Positions 27,023 to 38,725 of a DNA stretch of 64,000 nucleotides are shown here, one piece after another. The stretch is taken from positions 372,001 through 436,000 of the forward strand of contig JAOTON010002205.1 of NCBI GenBank assembly GCA_034440635.1, written 5' to 3'. The stretch comes from Lepas anatifera (Eukaryota; Arthropoda; Thecostraca; Lepadidae). Each line of letters starts with the position of its first letter. Within the stretch, counting starts at the first letter, position 1. The notes under the pieces are model-generated. The model was given only the letters and a program-made list of their open reading frames with translations, did not search any database and had not been told where the DNA came from. A program made the translations under genes and the position numbers.

Positions 27023-27805
27023 TAGGCTTGGCTGGGTTTATTATTGGTGAACTATTGCTCTTTTGGTCGTGAATCAACCTATCGAAACGTAATTTTTCAT
27101 GTATTTTTATGGCATAGCCACAAGCATGTAACTTTATCATGTTTTGGAAAAAGTAATAAAAAACGTCATCGTCACTGAACTGCAACTTACAATTGTATTG
27201 CAATGAGTAAAAAATGATGTTGTTAATCTGCCTTTGGGTATGGACTCGATAGCTACTCGCAAAATTCAAGGGAAAGCGCTTGGCTCACGACCAGGCCAGT
27301 AAAAGTTAGCATGAATAAACATCAACTGAGCTTAGCATGAACAAATGCAATTGCAAGAAGCCGTGAATACGGGACATCAACAGATCCTATTATTGTCTCC
27401 TTTAAGTGCCTTAGTTCATTTATATGTCCGTGGGTATCGTGTCTGATTTCCACGCGATTGGCCCGGCAGACTCCCCGAGGGGAAGGTACAATATGACCAG
27501 AATCACTTTCAGTAAGGCATAAGCTGGTGACGCCATTTGAGTGTCAGTTGGTGCGTCAATGAGCCCCAAACTTGGTACTATTGTCTCTGTTCCGGCTCCT
27601 CGCCTTGTACTGTTTCGTTCTTAGGAAATGGGCGGACATTGTTTCTGTTCATCAGATTGGAACGAAGTAACCTATAAATATTGGTGTACGATCTAGTAGT
27701 GCTTTGTGTCAGATCAAGCTTCTTTGATTTAACCGCAAATGAATACGAATAGAAATGAAACATTTTAGCTAAATGAGGCTATGGTTAGGAACCAAAGTGA
27801 CACTT

Positions 27806-28603
27806 TTTTTTCACATTTATTTCACACAATCAGTGAACAATGTGTATAGTACACACGAATATGGCAGAAACATGACAGGAACAGCCCTTACCTATGTTGT
27901 TGTATTTTTAACTCATCACTAACACGGCGAGCCACGAAACCATTCAGGTGTGTGTGTGTGCGTTGTGAATATGTGCACTCTATGTAGCGTGTGAATTCAG
28001 GGTAAATGTTCAGAAATTAACAGAATGTGTAGTAATGTTAAGAATGTTAAGAAGGCTGGTTACGGAATTCTACATAGTCAACGATTCGGCCGAGCCCACT
28101 CCATCTTCTATCAAATGTTTCTAATGTGTTTTTCATACAATTAATAGTTAGCTCTTTTTTGCCTCACATTTTAAAATGTTCATAAAATGGGCCAGCTCAG
28201 GCCTAACGCCATTGTTGCGCGCTTTATAGATGACTGATTTGCATATCGTTACGATTAATTTTTGAATCAGATCTAATTGTCCTAAGAAAACCAGGACTGT
28301 TGATTTATTGGAAGCGTTGTTTGAAAGTCATTTGTAAGCTTGTTTTGTATATCGCGAATAAACTGTTGAACAACTCGACAATTCCAAAATAGGTGCGTTA
28401 TTGTTTCGATACTATTAGAACAAAAGGTACAAGAATAAGTTGTAGATAGGCCTATTGTATACAAGAAACGGTTAGTGGTTATGATTCTATTTGTTATTCG
28501 ATAATGAAGATATAGAAAATAGGATCCTTTGGTGACAACTTTTAGCTCTGAGGGTTCCAGGCTGATAGAATCCAATATCTCTTCCTTTTGTTGAAGGTGT
28601 TAT
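27806..28603 (-). mobile_element. 5'-truncated LINE fragment with 15-bp target-site duplication
   Basis: The sequence accaaagtgacactt stands at 27791-27805 and again at 28604-28618. A run of T directly follows the left copy, which is the A-tail of an element inserted on -. Inside, 28575-28282 on - encodes a C-terminal LINE segment: LHYRITNRIITTNRFLY, then CTFCSNSIETITHLFWNC. This is the CX2C...H...C zinc-finger region that ends ORF2 of L1/Tx1-type elements. Everything upstream of this end is missing, the usual result of incomplete reverse transcription. Confidence 0.88.
28282..28575 (-). pseudogene. LINE ORF2 C-terminal zinc-finger fragment
   Basis: About 97 codons open on -. The CTFC...HLFWNC pattern and the preceding FLYLHYRITNRIITTNRFL match the zf-RVT-type region found after the RT domain of many non-LTR elements. 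It lacks any RT core and cannot function alone. Confidence 0.8.
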
Positions 28604-29384
28604 ACCAAAGTGACACTTGACAATTTCCTGTTATTTTCTTTCATATATAGCAATCGTATTTTACGTTTCAAAGCAGTCATTGAAGACAGTTATACGGATT
28701 TATAGTCGTCAATACTAAATGCGCGCTTAGCACGCAGGTCTAAAGAGGATAAACAATACATATTTGTGCGCATAGCGGGCCTGAGCATTAGGTAACTTTC
28801 CCCAGGTCACCTCATACCACGTGACCACCCGGGGATGAGAGGATCGATAGGCGGTGAATTTATACTTTTGTAATGTTTTTACTTTCAACTTTTTCTTTGA
28901 CTTTATTTTATTATTTGAATTTGTATTTGCGAGGTTACTCGTGTGATGGACTCTCACATTGAGATGATTCGTGCGTCAGATGCGCTATCTCAGCGGGTGA
29001 CGTCTTTGGGTGATTAATGGGCAAAGTCACGCCGTGACACACCTAGTTACTGATAGTAGCGGGCGTTCGAAACCGAGCAAACAGTCTTATCTCGTGGTCG
29101 CTTCGTTTTGCCACGATAAAACGTTGCCTACGCATTCGTCCGCCTTGAGTGCCGACGCCACTGTATCTCCTCTTGGAGTGGAGGCATGACCGACCCACAT
29201 GTAAAGTTGATGGCCAGTCACATGTATGACAATTTTTTTGGATGGGGGGGCAAAAGCGGGCCGCTGAAACCTGTTGCGTCACGGATTTGGGACTTTTTGC
29301 TGCGTGAATTGGTGGATACGTGGTGATAGAAATATATGGAGACCGGGTTTGTCTGGCTGGTGCTCGTCGCTTTCGTGTGACATA

Positions 29385-29690
29385 TGGCGCCCACCGATCT
29401 GACAAGGGGAGAGTCGGTTTCCGGGTTACACTGGGTGCCCACCAACCTGACATGGGAAGAGTCGATTTTCGGGTAACACGTGGTGCCCACCGATCTAACA
29501 TGGGGAGAGTCGATTTTCGGGTAACGCGTGGTGCCCACCGACCTGATGTGGGGAGAGTCGATTTTCGGGTAACACGTGGTGCCCACCGATCTAACATGGG
29601 GAGAGTCGATTTTCGAGTAACACGTGGTGCCCACTGACCTGACATGGGAAGAGCCGATTTTCGTGTTGAGGTGGGACGGAGCCCCACATA
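29385..29690 (+). repeat. 48-bp minisatellite, about 6 units
   Basis: Units contain gtggtgcccaccgatctaac, then gagagtcgattttcgggtaa, and repeat every 48 bases (for example 29463 to 29511). Because 48 is a multiple of three, a 16-residue repeat stays open on both strands (on +, RVTRGAHRSNMGRVDF). No start context, splice signal or conserved partner supports coding. Confidence 0.9.
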
Positions 29691-30001
29691 ACGAGGCCAA
29701 GTCCCTCTAGATTTAACCGCGCGTAGCGTGGCTCAATTTGAGTGTTACGATCCTTTTCAAAGGGTGAACGCTTTTGGTGGACTTCTCACAGATGCGACTT
29801 CCCTTGGATATTCAGCAATTACTTGAATTGACTGACTAATGAGTGACTGACCTTCATTTTTTATTCATTGAGTTCGGACCCAGTGCTGCACTCCTTTCGC
29901 TACTCGCAGTCTTTCAGGCGGCCAAAATGTGTGTGTTTTGTGGTTTTAGAGAGCCTCAGTGTCTAGGGCTATATAGCGCGACTAACAGTTTTGAGCAATC
30001 C

Positions 30002-31752
30002 TTAAAGGGAATTTGGCACCTTGGTCGAACCCTGGAATTTAGTGAAATTAGGCATACTTTTAGCCAAAAATAATGAAACCACTCATGATATCTCTGAAAA
30101 TGTTCAATAAGCTCAATATTTTGTTTTTAAAAATACTCCTCCTGGGCCTCGTTTTATAAAAGTTGTAGAAATGCGGCGTGTTTTACACGACATTCACCTG
30201 CAAAGTTACGCCGTACTCAGAATCACGTTTCACAAAGAGCGGTGACATTCACGCGAAAGCGGCGTAGATATCAAATGCAGCGTGAATTACGCCCAATTCC
30301 AGAATGTAATTACCCCTTTCAAATATGGCATATAACTGCTTTATTAACATTCAAAAGGGCATATTTATTTTTCAATAAATTATTTGAATGTAAATTATTG
30401 TACTTATTTGCTCTTATTCGATTTTTAAGTTTCTAATGCACTTTTACAAATACTGCAGAGGAAGATGCACTAAAATAAAAATACGACGTATTTTTTTTGG
30501 CCGTACCCCATTTTTTTAGGTAGTTACTGTCAAGAAAAGGTTATTGTATTGTTGTGCGAGTGTAGTTCAGTGGAATTTGAGGTGAATTGTGTTTACTAAT
30601 CATGAGTGAACTGTGAAAGGTCTGTGCACCCTATAATTTCGTGAAACTGGGAAAGGAATAGTGAGTAAACATTTTTGAAGAATAACTAGATCAAGATGCT
30701 GGTACCCAGGTACCTAGGTATATCATCATTTTCGCCAGAGGCCTCAGTAGAGATACTTGGATTTTGATGGTGACAGATACCTTAAATTGAATTTTTACCC
30801 TCCATAGACTCCATATAACACTTCGTCAATGTCAGCCTATCTAGGGTTCTGTCCTCACTAGACTATAAAATAACAGTAACGGCAGAAGGTCTAAAGTAAA
30901 AATCATTGTCAGCTTTCCTGCGTATTTGCATCAATAGCTATCATCATTTTTGGCATATCAAATGGCCATAGAACTCTACATATCAGCTCAATTTGGCATG
31001 TGCAACTTGCACTTCATACCTGTGCAAGGAAGAACTTGCACAGCTTTTTATTTAAGTTTATTTTACATTCATGACTCTTTTTGTCCTTCACTACACTACC
31101 TAATTTTGCCTCAGATTCAGAATTTCATAAGAAATTATATATTTTTAATGTTTTGCTTCATTGTCTGATAAATGTTACACTGCTATATCTTGCATAGCTT
31201 TTCAGGAGTGTTTTACATATTCAACGTACATGTTGTCTGCTATATGAAACAATATTGGCAATATTCTACGCTGAATTCCAGTACAGCGTAGTTTAGAGCA
31301 GCGTTACTTTGCAAGTAGTTGTATTTTACGCTTTATTTTTGTGAAACAAGATTGTGGTGTATTATTCACTTTCTACGCTGCATTATGCTACTTCTACGCT
31401 ATAAGCATAAGTTACGCCTTTTTATGAAATGGGGCTCAGGAAAATAAATAAGTATCTGCCTGTGGATAATGTCATGATCTGGCAACCACTACCATACTTG
31501 AAATGCTTCAAGGGCTTCAATTGGCTGATGCTCATCGTGACGTTAGCATATGTCGTCACACCAGCAGCTCCAAACAATGGCCGCCCGGCGGGGGGCTGAT
31601 AGGGGGCTAGTGTCAGGTAGGTTTTAGCTCTTTTCTACGGAAATATCGAGTTCCGAGACAAATGATATATGGAGTATCGGGTTTTCCGACTTGCTTTACA
31701 ACTTTGCTATCTCAGTTAAAATCACGTTAAGAAGGTGCCACATTACCTTTAA
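30002..31752. mobile_element. Type 1 MITE copy, split by a second element
   Basis: The terminal repeats ttaaagggaatttggcacct (30002) and aaggtgccacattacctttaa (31732-31752) match those of 9801-10255, and the internal blocks appear in the reverse order relative to that copy. The internal sequence is interrupted at 30141-31440. Confidence 0.75.
30141..31440. mobile_element. 1.3-kb insertion with imperfect terminal inverted repeats
   Basis: The left end cctgggcctcgttttataaa and the reverse complement of the right end, cctgagccccatttcataaa, agree at 16 of 20 positions. The insert is AT-rich, has tacgcc/ctacgct motifs near both ends, and no long ORF. Its boundaries are set by comparison with the uninterrupted copy at 9801-10255. 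Confidence 0.7.
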
Positions 31753-32260
31753 AGGAAATGTACCTTTGTGTAGTTCCAGAGTATAATGGTTTCAGAGGCA
31801 ATATTTACTGGAAATACTCGATTTGGCCTTATTTGTGCTTAAAAATGACCGATAACATTGGTCAACAGCCAAAATTGATCTGGCACGTGAACACCTGTTT
31901 CTGCCTTTTTCGATACCGCTGATTTCTAATGTAGTAACCGTTTTTTGTCATCGGACCTGGTTTCTTACCCAGAGCATACCCGGTGTATAGCCCGTACGCT
32001 TTCCACACACCGTCATGGGCCTAGCCTTTTGTGGAAAAATATAGATCAAGGACGTCGAGAACCCGGATTAACTGCACCCAGACAATGCAGCTTATCACTA
32101 TGTATGTGAATTTACTGCAACGGAAGACTACCTCACATTCAAGTGCATGAACATTGTACATTGAACAAGGTTTGCGCTTGGTCGCACAAGCTCGCCGGTA
32201 TTGTAGACCGAGACGTGACGTCGCAGCATTATATGATGAGGATTTTATGTCAGTCACCTC
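31753..32260. other. Intronic DNA, start of a type 2 repeat
   Basis: The first about 150 bp (aaaggaaatgtacctttgtg, then a ttggccttattt block) follow the layout of the left part of the type 2 element at 54531. Nothing further was recognised. Confidence 0.45.
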
Positions 32261-32269
32261 CCTTGAAGG

Positions 32270-32850
32270 TCGAGTCTAAGTAAAAATTCACAGGTCAAGG
32301 TCATACCACCATTTCAAGGTCATTGACCCCAGTGCCTTTGGTCGGATGACGCCGCCTAATATGACATATCATGTTATGATGTCATATGCTAGGTCACTCA
32401 ATCTTGAGCTCATGGTCGCAGGTTCAAGACAAAGGTCATGGGTCAAGGTCAAACATTATTTCCCGCCCGACGGCTGCCATAGTGCCAGTTGCAGTATACG
32501 TTATAGGCAAAATGTAATATGTTGACGTCAAAGGTCAGTGACTTTTAACGACCTTGACGTAAAAGTTTCAGAGAACATTGCCTCCGACCTTTCCTCCGTT
32601 ACTTTAGGTCACTTTCTCTCCATATCCGGCTTCTCATCGCGTAATCATGGCATTTTCCAATGGCTACCCTGCATAGACAGAATTTAACCTGTATAGCCCT
32701 GGTTTACCTCGAATATATTGACCTAGGTCTATGAAAATCGGCTTTAAGGTAGAATACCTTAGCCTCCGCAAACACCTAAACGTTCCTTTTCCTAGACCTC
32801 TTGGGTTTCGCACTTTCAATGTCACTGATGCCAAGTAGGCCTGCACAAAG
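32270..32850 (+). repeat. AGGTCA-rich interspersed repeat, copy 2
   Basis: Contains cacaggtcaaggtcatacca, tttcaaggtcattgacccca, ggtcatgggtcaaggtcaa and attgacctaggtct in the same order as 2540-3150. No coding potential. Confidence 0.65.
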
Positions 32851-35379
32851 ACGACACACAGACATATTGGATCTCAAAATTATTATCTAATACGGCATTT
32901 CTGCTGCCAGATTCGTGTTCAGCGCCACAAATTACCTTAGAAACGGACTATTTTATATTGGATCCACGACAAAAGTTAAATTTTGTTGACCAGTATAATC
33001 GTAATATTGTTATTTTAATTTTCCTGTGTTAGAGCTAAATCGTCTCCAAATCAAGCGTGAGGTCACATTGCACACCGGGGCAACGGGGCTTCAAAATATG
33101 GCAAAACCTCGTAACTAAAAAACACTTTGATCAGAAGGACTTTTTGTGCTCAAATGAAAGCTGTTGCTCTGGACTTCATTCCCTAGCCACAAAACATTGG
33201 GTATCTACACCAGGTCATATCAGATAAATCATTTTTCAGGGCTTATAAATGTCGGAATTTGGTTTTCGTTCATTCCAGCTTTGCAGACACTCAATGAGAC
33301 AGAATCAGATAAGACGAGTCCAGTGACGGTTGAAATGCAAGAAACAAAAGTAATATTAAAAAACGATCCGACATATTCAAGGTCCTCATATGTCAAAGGT
33401 CTTGCTGAGCCTTCACTCTGGGTTAACTATTACAATACGATGAAGAATGACACAAATGCATTCTTTCACTATTTCACATATTCAAATCCGTTACCGAACC
33501 ATATCGAAACTTCTCGGGTCATGTGCGGTATCTGCATTTATTGACACAACAATGTTAAGCGCGATTTCAGGGAATGATAACCGTCACTCTTCTCATAAAA
33601 TGAGAACAAACTTGTGGAAACAGACAACACATTAAACTCAGAGGGAATGTTCATTTAATCTTACGACCTCATTAGAATCTTTGTATAACTCGTAGTTAAC
33701 ATCCCGCGTCCCTTTATCCTGTCTGCTATCCATTAACCTCGGTAATTCTCGTTGAAGTCTAGGTAAGTTCTTGAAGCAGTCCCACATCCAAGTACCCACT
33801 CACGCACCATCGTAATCTTCATGGTTAGTGTCACTATCTTTCAGCTTATAAAGAGGATTACTGCCAGACTTGAAACCTCCGATGTCATGATTCTTCTAGA
33901 TTTGTTGATATCATCGGAGATCAAGTTACTTACCACGGGTCACCGGTGATAATCAGGTACTGGTACTGATCAGTGATTGTGCCAACTCTGGATGTCTTCC
34001 TGACATGGTATTGCCTGAATGCAAGGTTATCGTATTACTTCCACCCTGAGCCTCCTCACTGTATGCTACAATGGAAAACTTCAGGCTCTCAGTAACATCT
34101 CTCCAGTGCATTTGCACCTTATGTGCGGTTGCCGGCATGTTGTACCGTTTACAAACAGCCTTACTGTCTCTAGAGCATAGGCCGGATACTTCTCAATGTC
34201 GGGTGTTGATGATGATTATAGTGCGGCTAATATTACCGAGAACCTTTGTAGCAGATCCAGTCTTAACTCAGTGACCTCCCTGAACTGTCGGACGTCCCGA
34301 AAGCAGGGCGGGCTGTGTTTCCTTCATTATCTGTGCTGCTGCCCCTCTCCCCCTCCCGCCTTTGGCTGATCGTCGACTAGTCTCATGGTAGCACGAAAAC
34401 GTTCCTGAAAAAACGCTTTTCTGCCTTTTAACAGCGCCATTCTGGTCGTAGTTTTGAGGTCGCCATGAACAAATGGGGGACTTTCCTCTGATCCTCCGTC
34501 ATCCTCAGTGCGCGTGTTAAAATCTGTTTATACACAGATTGACTATATTCCCAGCGTCTCGCATGTCCGCCTTCCCCTGTCACGACTCGACCACGCGCGG
34601 CGCCCTCCCAACCGTTCTTATTCCAATTGCCGCGCAACATGAGCCGGCGACCGCCGCAGCCGCCGGCCTCACCGCGCTACTTGGACTACATTGTCGCATA
34701 AAAACTGTCATATCTCCTCTGGGACGATTGATGCCGTGCTAATTTTTTCACTGCTGGTTAGAGGATACAGCATTGCATCACTACAAATAAATTTCTAAGT
34801 GAAACTCGCTGTGCGTTTTCTTCGCGGGTCTAACGAAGTTTAGGTTTTGAGCATAAGTTAAAGCTTTACATGTCCTAATAGTATTCCACCGTCCTTGCCC
34901 TCATCCATCTTTATCCTTCCCGTCTCCTGCCATAGTTTCCATTGTTTCATGTTCATTGCGACGGCACTTGAAAAGCCACTAACTGTGTGGAAGTGTGTGC
35001 AGCTAATACAATACAATACACTACAATAGATACGAGTACTATCAGGCTCTTATAGTCAAATTTCGTACTTTTCAGAGTGTCTTCAGGGCGTTCCCAGCTT
35101 TCCATTGATATAAAGAAATAACGATTTTGTGACTGCGGCCATGTTTGATAATGCGTCGGAAAGTGCACCTCATCTCGAGTAAGCTTGACGTCGGGCTGCG
35201 GCGTGTTTCATACGCTGTATTCCAGCATCTATGCAGGCGGCTAAAGAAGAGAAAAATGGATACACTTACGCTTTTCCAAGGTTTTAGAAATTTCTCTGTC
35301 AGAACCAAACGATAAAGTCCGATTTTGAAGATGTCAAAATTGGGGGTTTCGGCCGGTTTTGGAGGCCATTTGCCCCAGT
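32851..35379. other. WDR5 intron 7, no gene recognised
   Basis: Several open frames of 60-126 codons lack recognisable motifs. A CpG-rich patch lies at 34590-34690. Confidence 0.45.
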
Positions 35380-35867
35380 GTGCATTGGTGTGCGGTCTAG
35401 TAAAGCTTTGCACCAGAGTGAACCTGTTTGATTTGTGCCTCAAATAAATACGAATACGAATGAAACGTTTTTAGATGAAAGCTGAACCATAATGACACAT
35501 CATTTTCTGCTCTTGTTCTAGATATATAATAGCATATTTTATACGTTTCAAACCAGTCATTGAAGAAAGTTATACGCACTTATAGTCGCCAGTTTAAAAG
35601 GCACTTATAGGCCGTAGGTTTTAAAGAGGTCCAAGCAAGAAATATGTTCCGCGCAGCTGGGCTTGGGCATTACGTCACGTTCCCAAGGTCACCTCGTACC
35701 ACGTCGACGCCTGGGGATGAGGGATTAGATGGGGGATGCTTTTTACCTTTTTTATCCACGAACGGCAAGTTCTGGGACCGACGAAATATCCAATAGTGTT
35801 TCTCGGCATGCTCATCACATGGCTGTCTCAGTTCGAATCCCATCATGGAGGTGCCACGTTCCCTTTA
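35380..35867. repeat. Type 2 MITE-like element, right part
   Basis: It ends in gaggtgccacgttcccttta, matching the right TIR of the copy at 54531-55164. Internal blocks (gtttcaaaccagtcattgaa, gcacttatagtcg, gcattacgtcac) match that copy and 27540-28960. The left terminus was not located. Confidence 0.6.
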
Positions 35868-36147
35868 ACGTCACTCTTGGGGGTTTTATCGTCATTTTCG
35901 TTGAAAAAGGCTGGTTGTTTCACGAATCAGTAATGCCTTCCTTTTGGCCTTAAACTCAAATTCGATCACGTTCATAAGTCCCATTACAATGTCAACAAGT
36001 ATATACGAGATTCTGGTTCCTGATTCCATGATAAGCTCATTGTACGCGTCCGTTGGGCTGGCATAGTAGACATCTCTTTAGAGGCAATACTGTGCGCTAG
36101 CCGTGTCGTGCCGTTTCGTGATGGCTTCATGCCTCGGAAAGGGCTTT

Positions 36148-36159
36148 GCTATCGCGCTT
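36148..36159 (+). promoter_or_regulatory. Conserved upstream block of acyltransferase copy 1
   Basis: GCTATCGCGCTT lies 149 bp before the start codon. The identical 12-mer is 140 bp before copy 3 (56360-56371) and a diverged form (gctatcacacaa) is 134 bp before copy 2 (43554). The block may be promoter or 5' UTR; homology alone could explain it. Confidence 0.4.
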
Positions 36160-36296
36160 TCGAGCCATGCCTGCGATATTGGCCTTAAAAGGAGAGTGGC
36201 GATACCAGGCGTATCAGCCGTGCCATAAATCTAAATCTTCATATGGTCTGCCATCTGAGCTTGAGTTGGCTCAGTGCTTCACAGAGAGCGGCCACG

Positions 36297-38725
36297 ATGG
36301 CGCCGGGCCCCGTGTCCCTGCGGCTCTCGCTTCTTGTGGCAACTTTCTGCGTAGTCACACTTGGAACGAGCCGTGCCGCTGACTTCCAGAGCTTCCTGCA
36401 GCCAGCGTCACAGAACTGGCCCGGGGCCGACCTCTGGGGAACGCTCCTTTACACGGTGCGGAGCTTTGAAGAGCAGCGAGTACGCGGGGACTCTGTGGAT
36501 GCAAAGTACAATGACACAACGGTGTCTGGCCGTCTGGAACTGGATACAGAAGACGATCTGAAGAATGAAGTACATCAAGGACCAAGCGCCCGTGACCGTG
36601 CTATAGGAGCCGCCTTGGGTCCGTACATTACTCCCATCGCCGACCCTGGCATCAGCAAGGCTTGTCAGCAGGCTAGTGAAGCATATGCCAACAACATTTT
36701 GAAGAAACAGTGGGCCCTCAAGATGTTTGACGCCACTGGCAAACTACCTGATGGAATTCTGGAAGGGAACATCAACTTGTTTGGGAATTGGGACGAGTGT
36801 CTCAACATCACCGCCGTCATCAACGCCACCGATATTGACGGCCAGGATCCAGTGATCGACAACTTTTCCGGAAAATACTGTTACACTTATGTTATCAATA
36901 CAGCAGAAGCGCTACAGGAACTCCAGGAAAGGGGCCCAGTCCGTCCGAATCATGCTGTAGGGCTCGCACCTATTGTCCCCGACATTCCCAGCTTGAAAGG
37001 TCAGGCAGTCTGCAACGCCATCTGCATGCCGTCGGTGTGCAGCGCGCAGGAACTCAGTGATGGTGTTAACGCTGCTTTCAAGGGCAAAGCGTTCTTATAC
37101 GCGAGGGAAGACTACTGCTACACCAGCGAAGAAACCACTGAGTTGTCGTCAGGGGCCATCGTCATGATCGTGATATTGGGACTGTGCGGATTGTTCATGA
37201 TCGTTGGAACAGCGATCGACCTCTTAGACACTTATGCTCAGGAGGCACCCGAGTCTCTCTGGTCCTCGCTGAATGCCATCGTTAATCGCTCTTCGACATT
37301 AACTCTACGGCGGGTGTTTCGGGCGTTCTCAGTCTACACTAACGGCCGCAAGCTTCTGGACACTACGTCTACGGGTGACACACTCAACTGTCTTCACGGA
37401 ATCCGATTCCTCTCCAACACCTGGGTCATTCTCGGCCACACCTACTTCTTCACTCTATACTTTAAACACCGCAATATCGCTTCGATATTCTCATATTTTG
37501 AGTCAGTTGCTTTTCAAGTTGTGGATAACGCTTCAGTATCCGTGGACTCGTTCTTCTTTCTCAGTGGGCTTCTTGTTGCCTACGGCTTTATGCGACAAAT
37601 GGAGAGGACTCAAGGCAAGTTTAGCATCATCATGTTCTATATCCACCGCTACATTAGGCTGACGCCAGTGATGATGCTCGTAATCGGATTTGTTACGACA
37701 CTATACGTCCATCTGGGCTCAGGTCCTGCTTGGAATGAAAATCTTCAGGGGACTCCGCAGTTTTGTCGGGATAACTGGTGGACAAATATGCTCTACGTCA
37801 ACAATTTCGTGAACGAAAAGCAAATGTGTATTGGACAGACGTGGTACCTGGCGAACGACATGCAGATGTTCATATTTTCGCCGCTAGTACTGCTGCCTCT
37901 TTGGTACTACCCAAGGTTTGGTCAGCTGTGGTTAATCTTCCTCGTCTGCTTCTTTACTGGCATAAATGCGATGGTCACTGCTGTGAACAAAATTGGTCTT
38001 CCCGGAGGCGGTGATGAAAATCTGAGATACCAAAGACCGTGGTGCCGTGCGGGGGCCTATCTGGTTGGCCTCTATACCGGCTGGATTCTCGCCAAGATTC
38101 GACGCAAGAAAATCCACATACCCTCACCAGTGGTCGCCATCGGTTGGATAGCCTCTTCTCTGACCGCCTGTCTCATCATATACGGCGTGTACGGTTTGCC
38201 GACTCCCCTCCAAGAGCGGAAAACATAATCTACCCAATGTTGAACCGCACAGCTTGGACCATTTGCCTGGCCTGGGTCATCTTTGCTTGTGTGACTGGCT
38301 ATGGGGGCATCATCAATAGCATCCTGTCATGGAAGGCATTCATTCCCTTGAGCAGACTGACTTACACATCATACCTGGTGCATGTTGACATTCAGGTATA
38401 TTACTGGGCCACTAACAAGATGCCTGTGTATTTGGATCAAACATTCTTCGTTTATATGTTTCTTGGCTCGCTTCCCATAATATTTGCTGTGGCTACGGTG
38501 TTCTCACTTGCTCTAGAATCACCGATGATTTCTCTTGAGAAGATAATTTTCCAACAACACCTACCTTCTCCCTCTGCTGCGAGACCCCTCGCTGAGGAAC
38601 GCCATGTGGAAAATCACGCAGGACATATGAATGGCAGTGTCGATAATGCCGGGTTTGAAGGTGATGGTGCGGCTAAAAATGGTGTTTCTTCCGTGAATGG
38701 CAAACTGCCCGACATTGCAGGCTAG
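36297..38725 (+). CDS. NRF-6-like acyltransferase, copy 1 (one frameshift)
   Basis: This is a multipass membrane protein of the nose-resistant-to-fluoxetine (NRF-6)/acyltransferase-3 family, thought to move acyl groups or lipids across epithelial membranes; the substrate is unknown. From the ATG at 36297 it has a signal peptide (residues 1 to about 27), a Cys-rich extracellular NRF domain (about 30-285, with KACQQASEAY, NWDECLN, KYCYTYV, CNAICMPSVCSAQE), a first helix (AIVMIVILGLCGLFMIVGTA), then the acyltransferase-3 core starting LNCLHGIRFLSNTWVILGHT with the conserved His. Later motifs are SVDSFFFLSGLLVAYG, YIHRYIRLTPVMM and SRLTYTSYLVHVD. There are no introns. The frame breaks at a C4 run (38205-38208) where copies 2 and 3 have C5; the remaining 170 residues read on in the next frame to 38725. 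Either a slightly broken gene or a sequence error. Confidence 0.85.

Larger units (their letters stand above)
27540..28960. repeat. Type 2 repeat copy, interrupted by a LINE fragment
   Basis: Sequence on both sides of the insertion at 27806-28603 matches, in order, the copy at about 35380-35867. Shared blocks include ggtgta-gatctagta, aaatgaatacgaat, tacgtttcaaa-cagtcattgaaga and a gtcacct-ataccacgtg-c block. Its ends are not sharply defined here. Confidence 0.6.
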
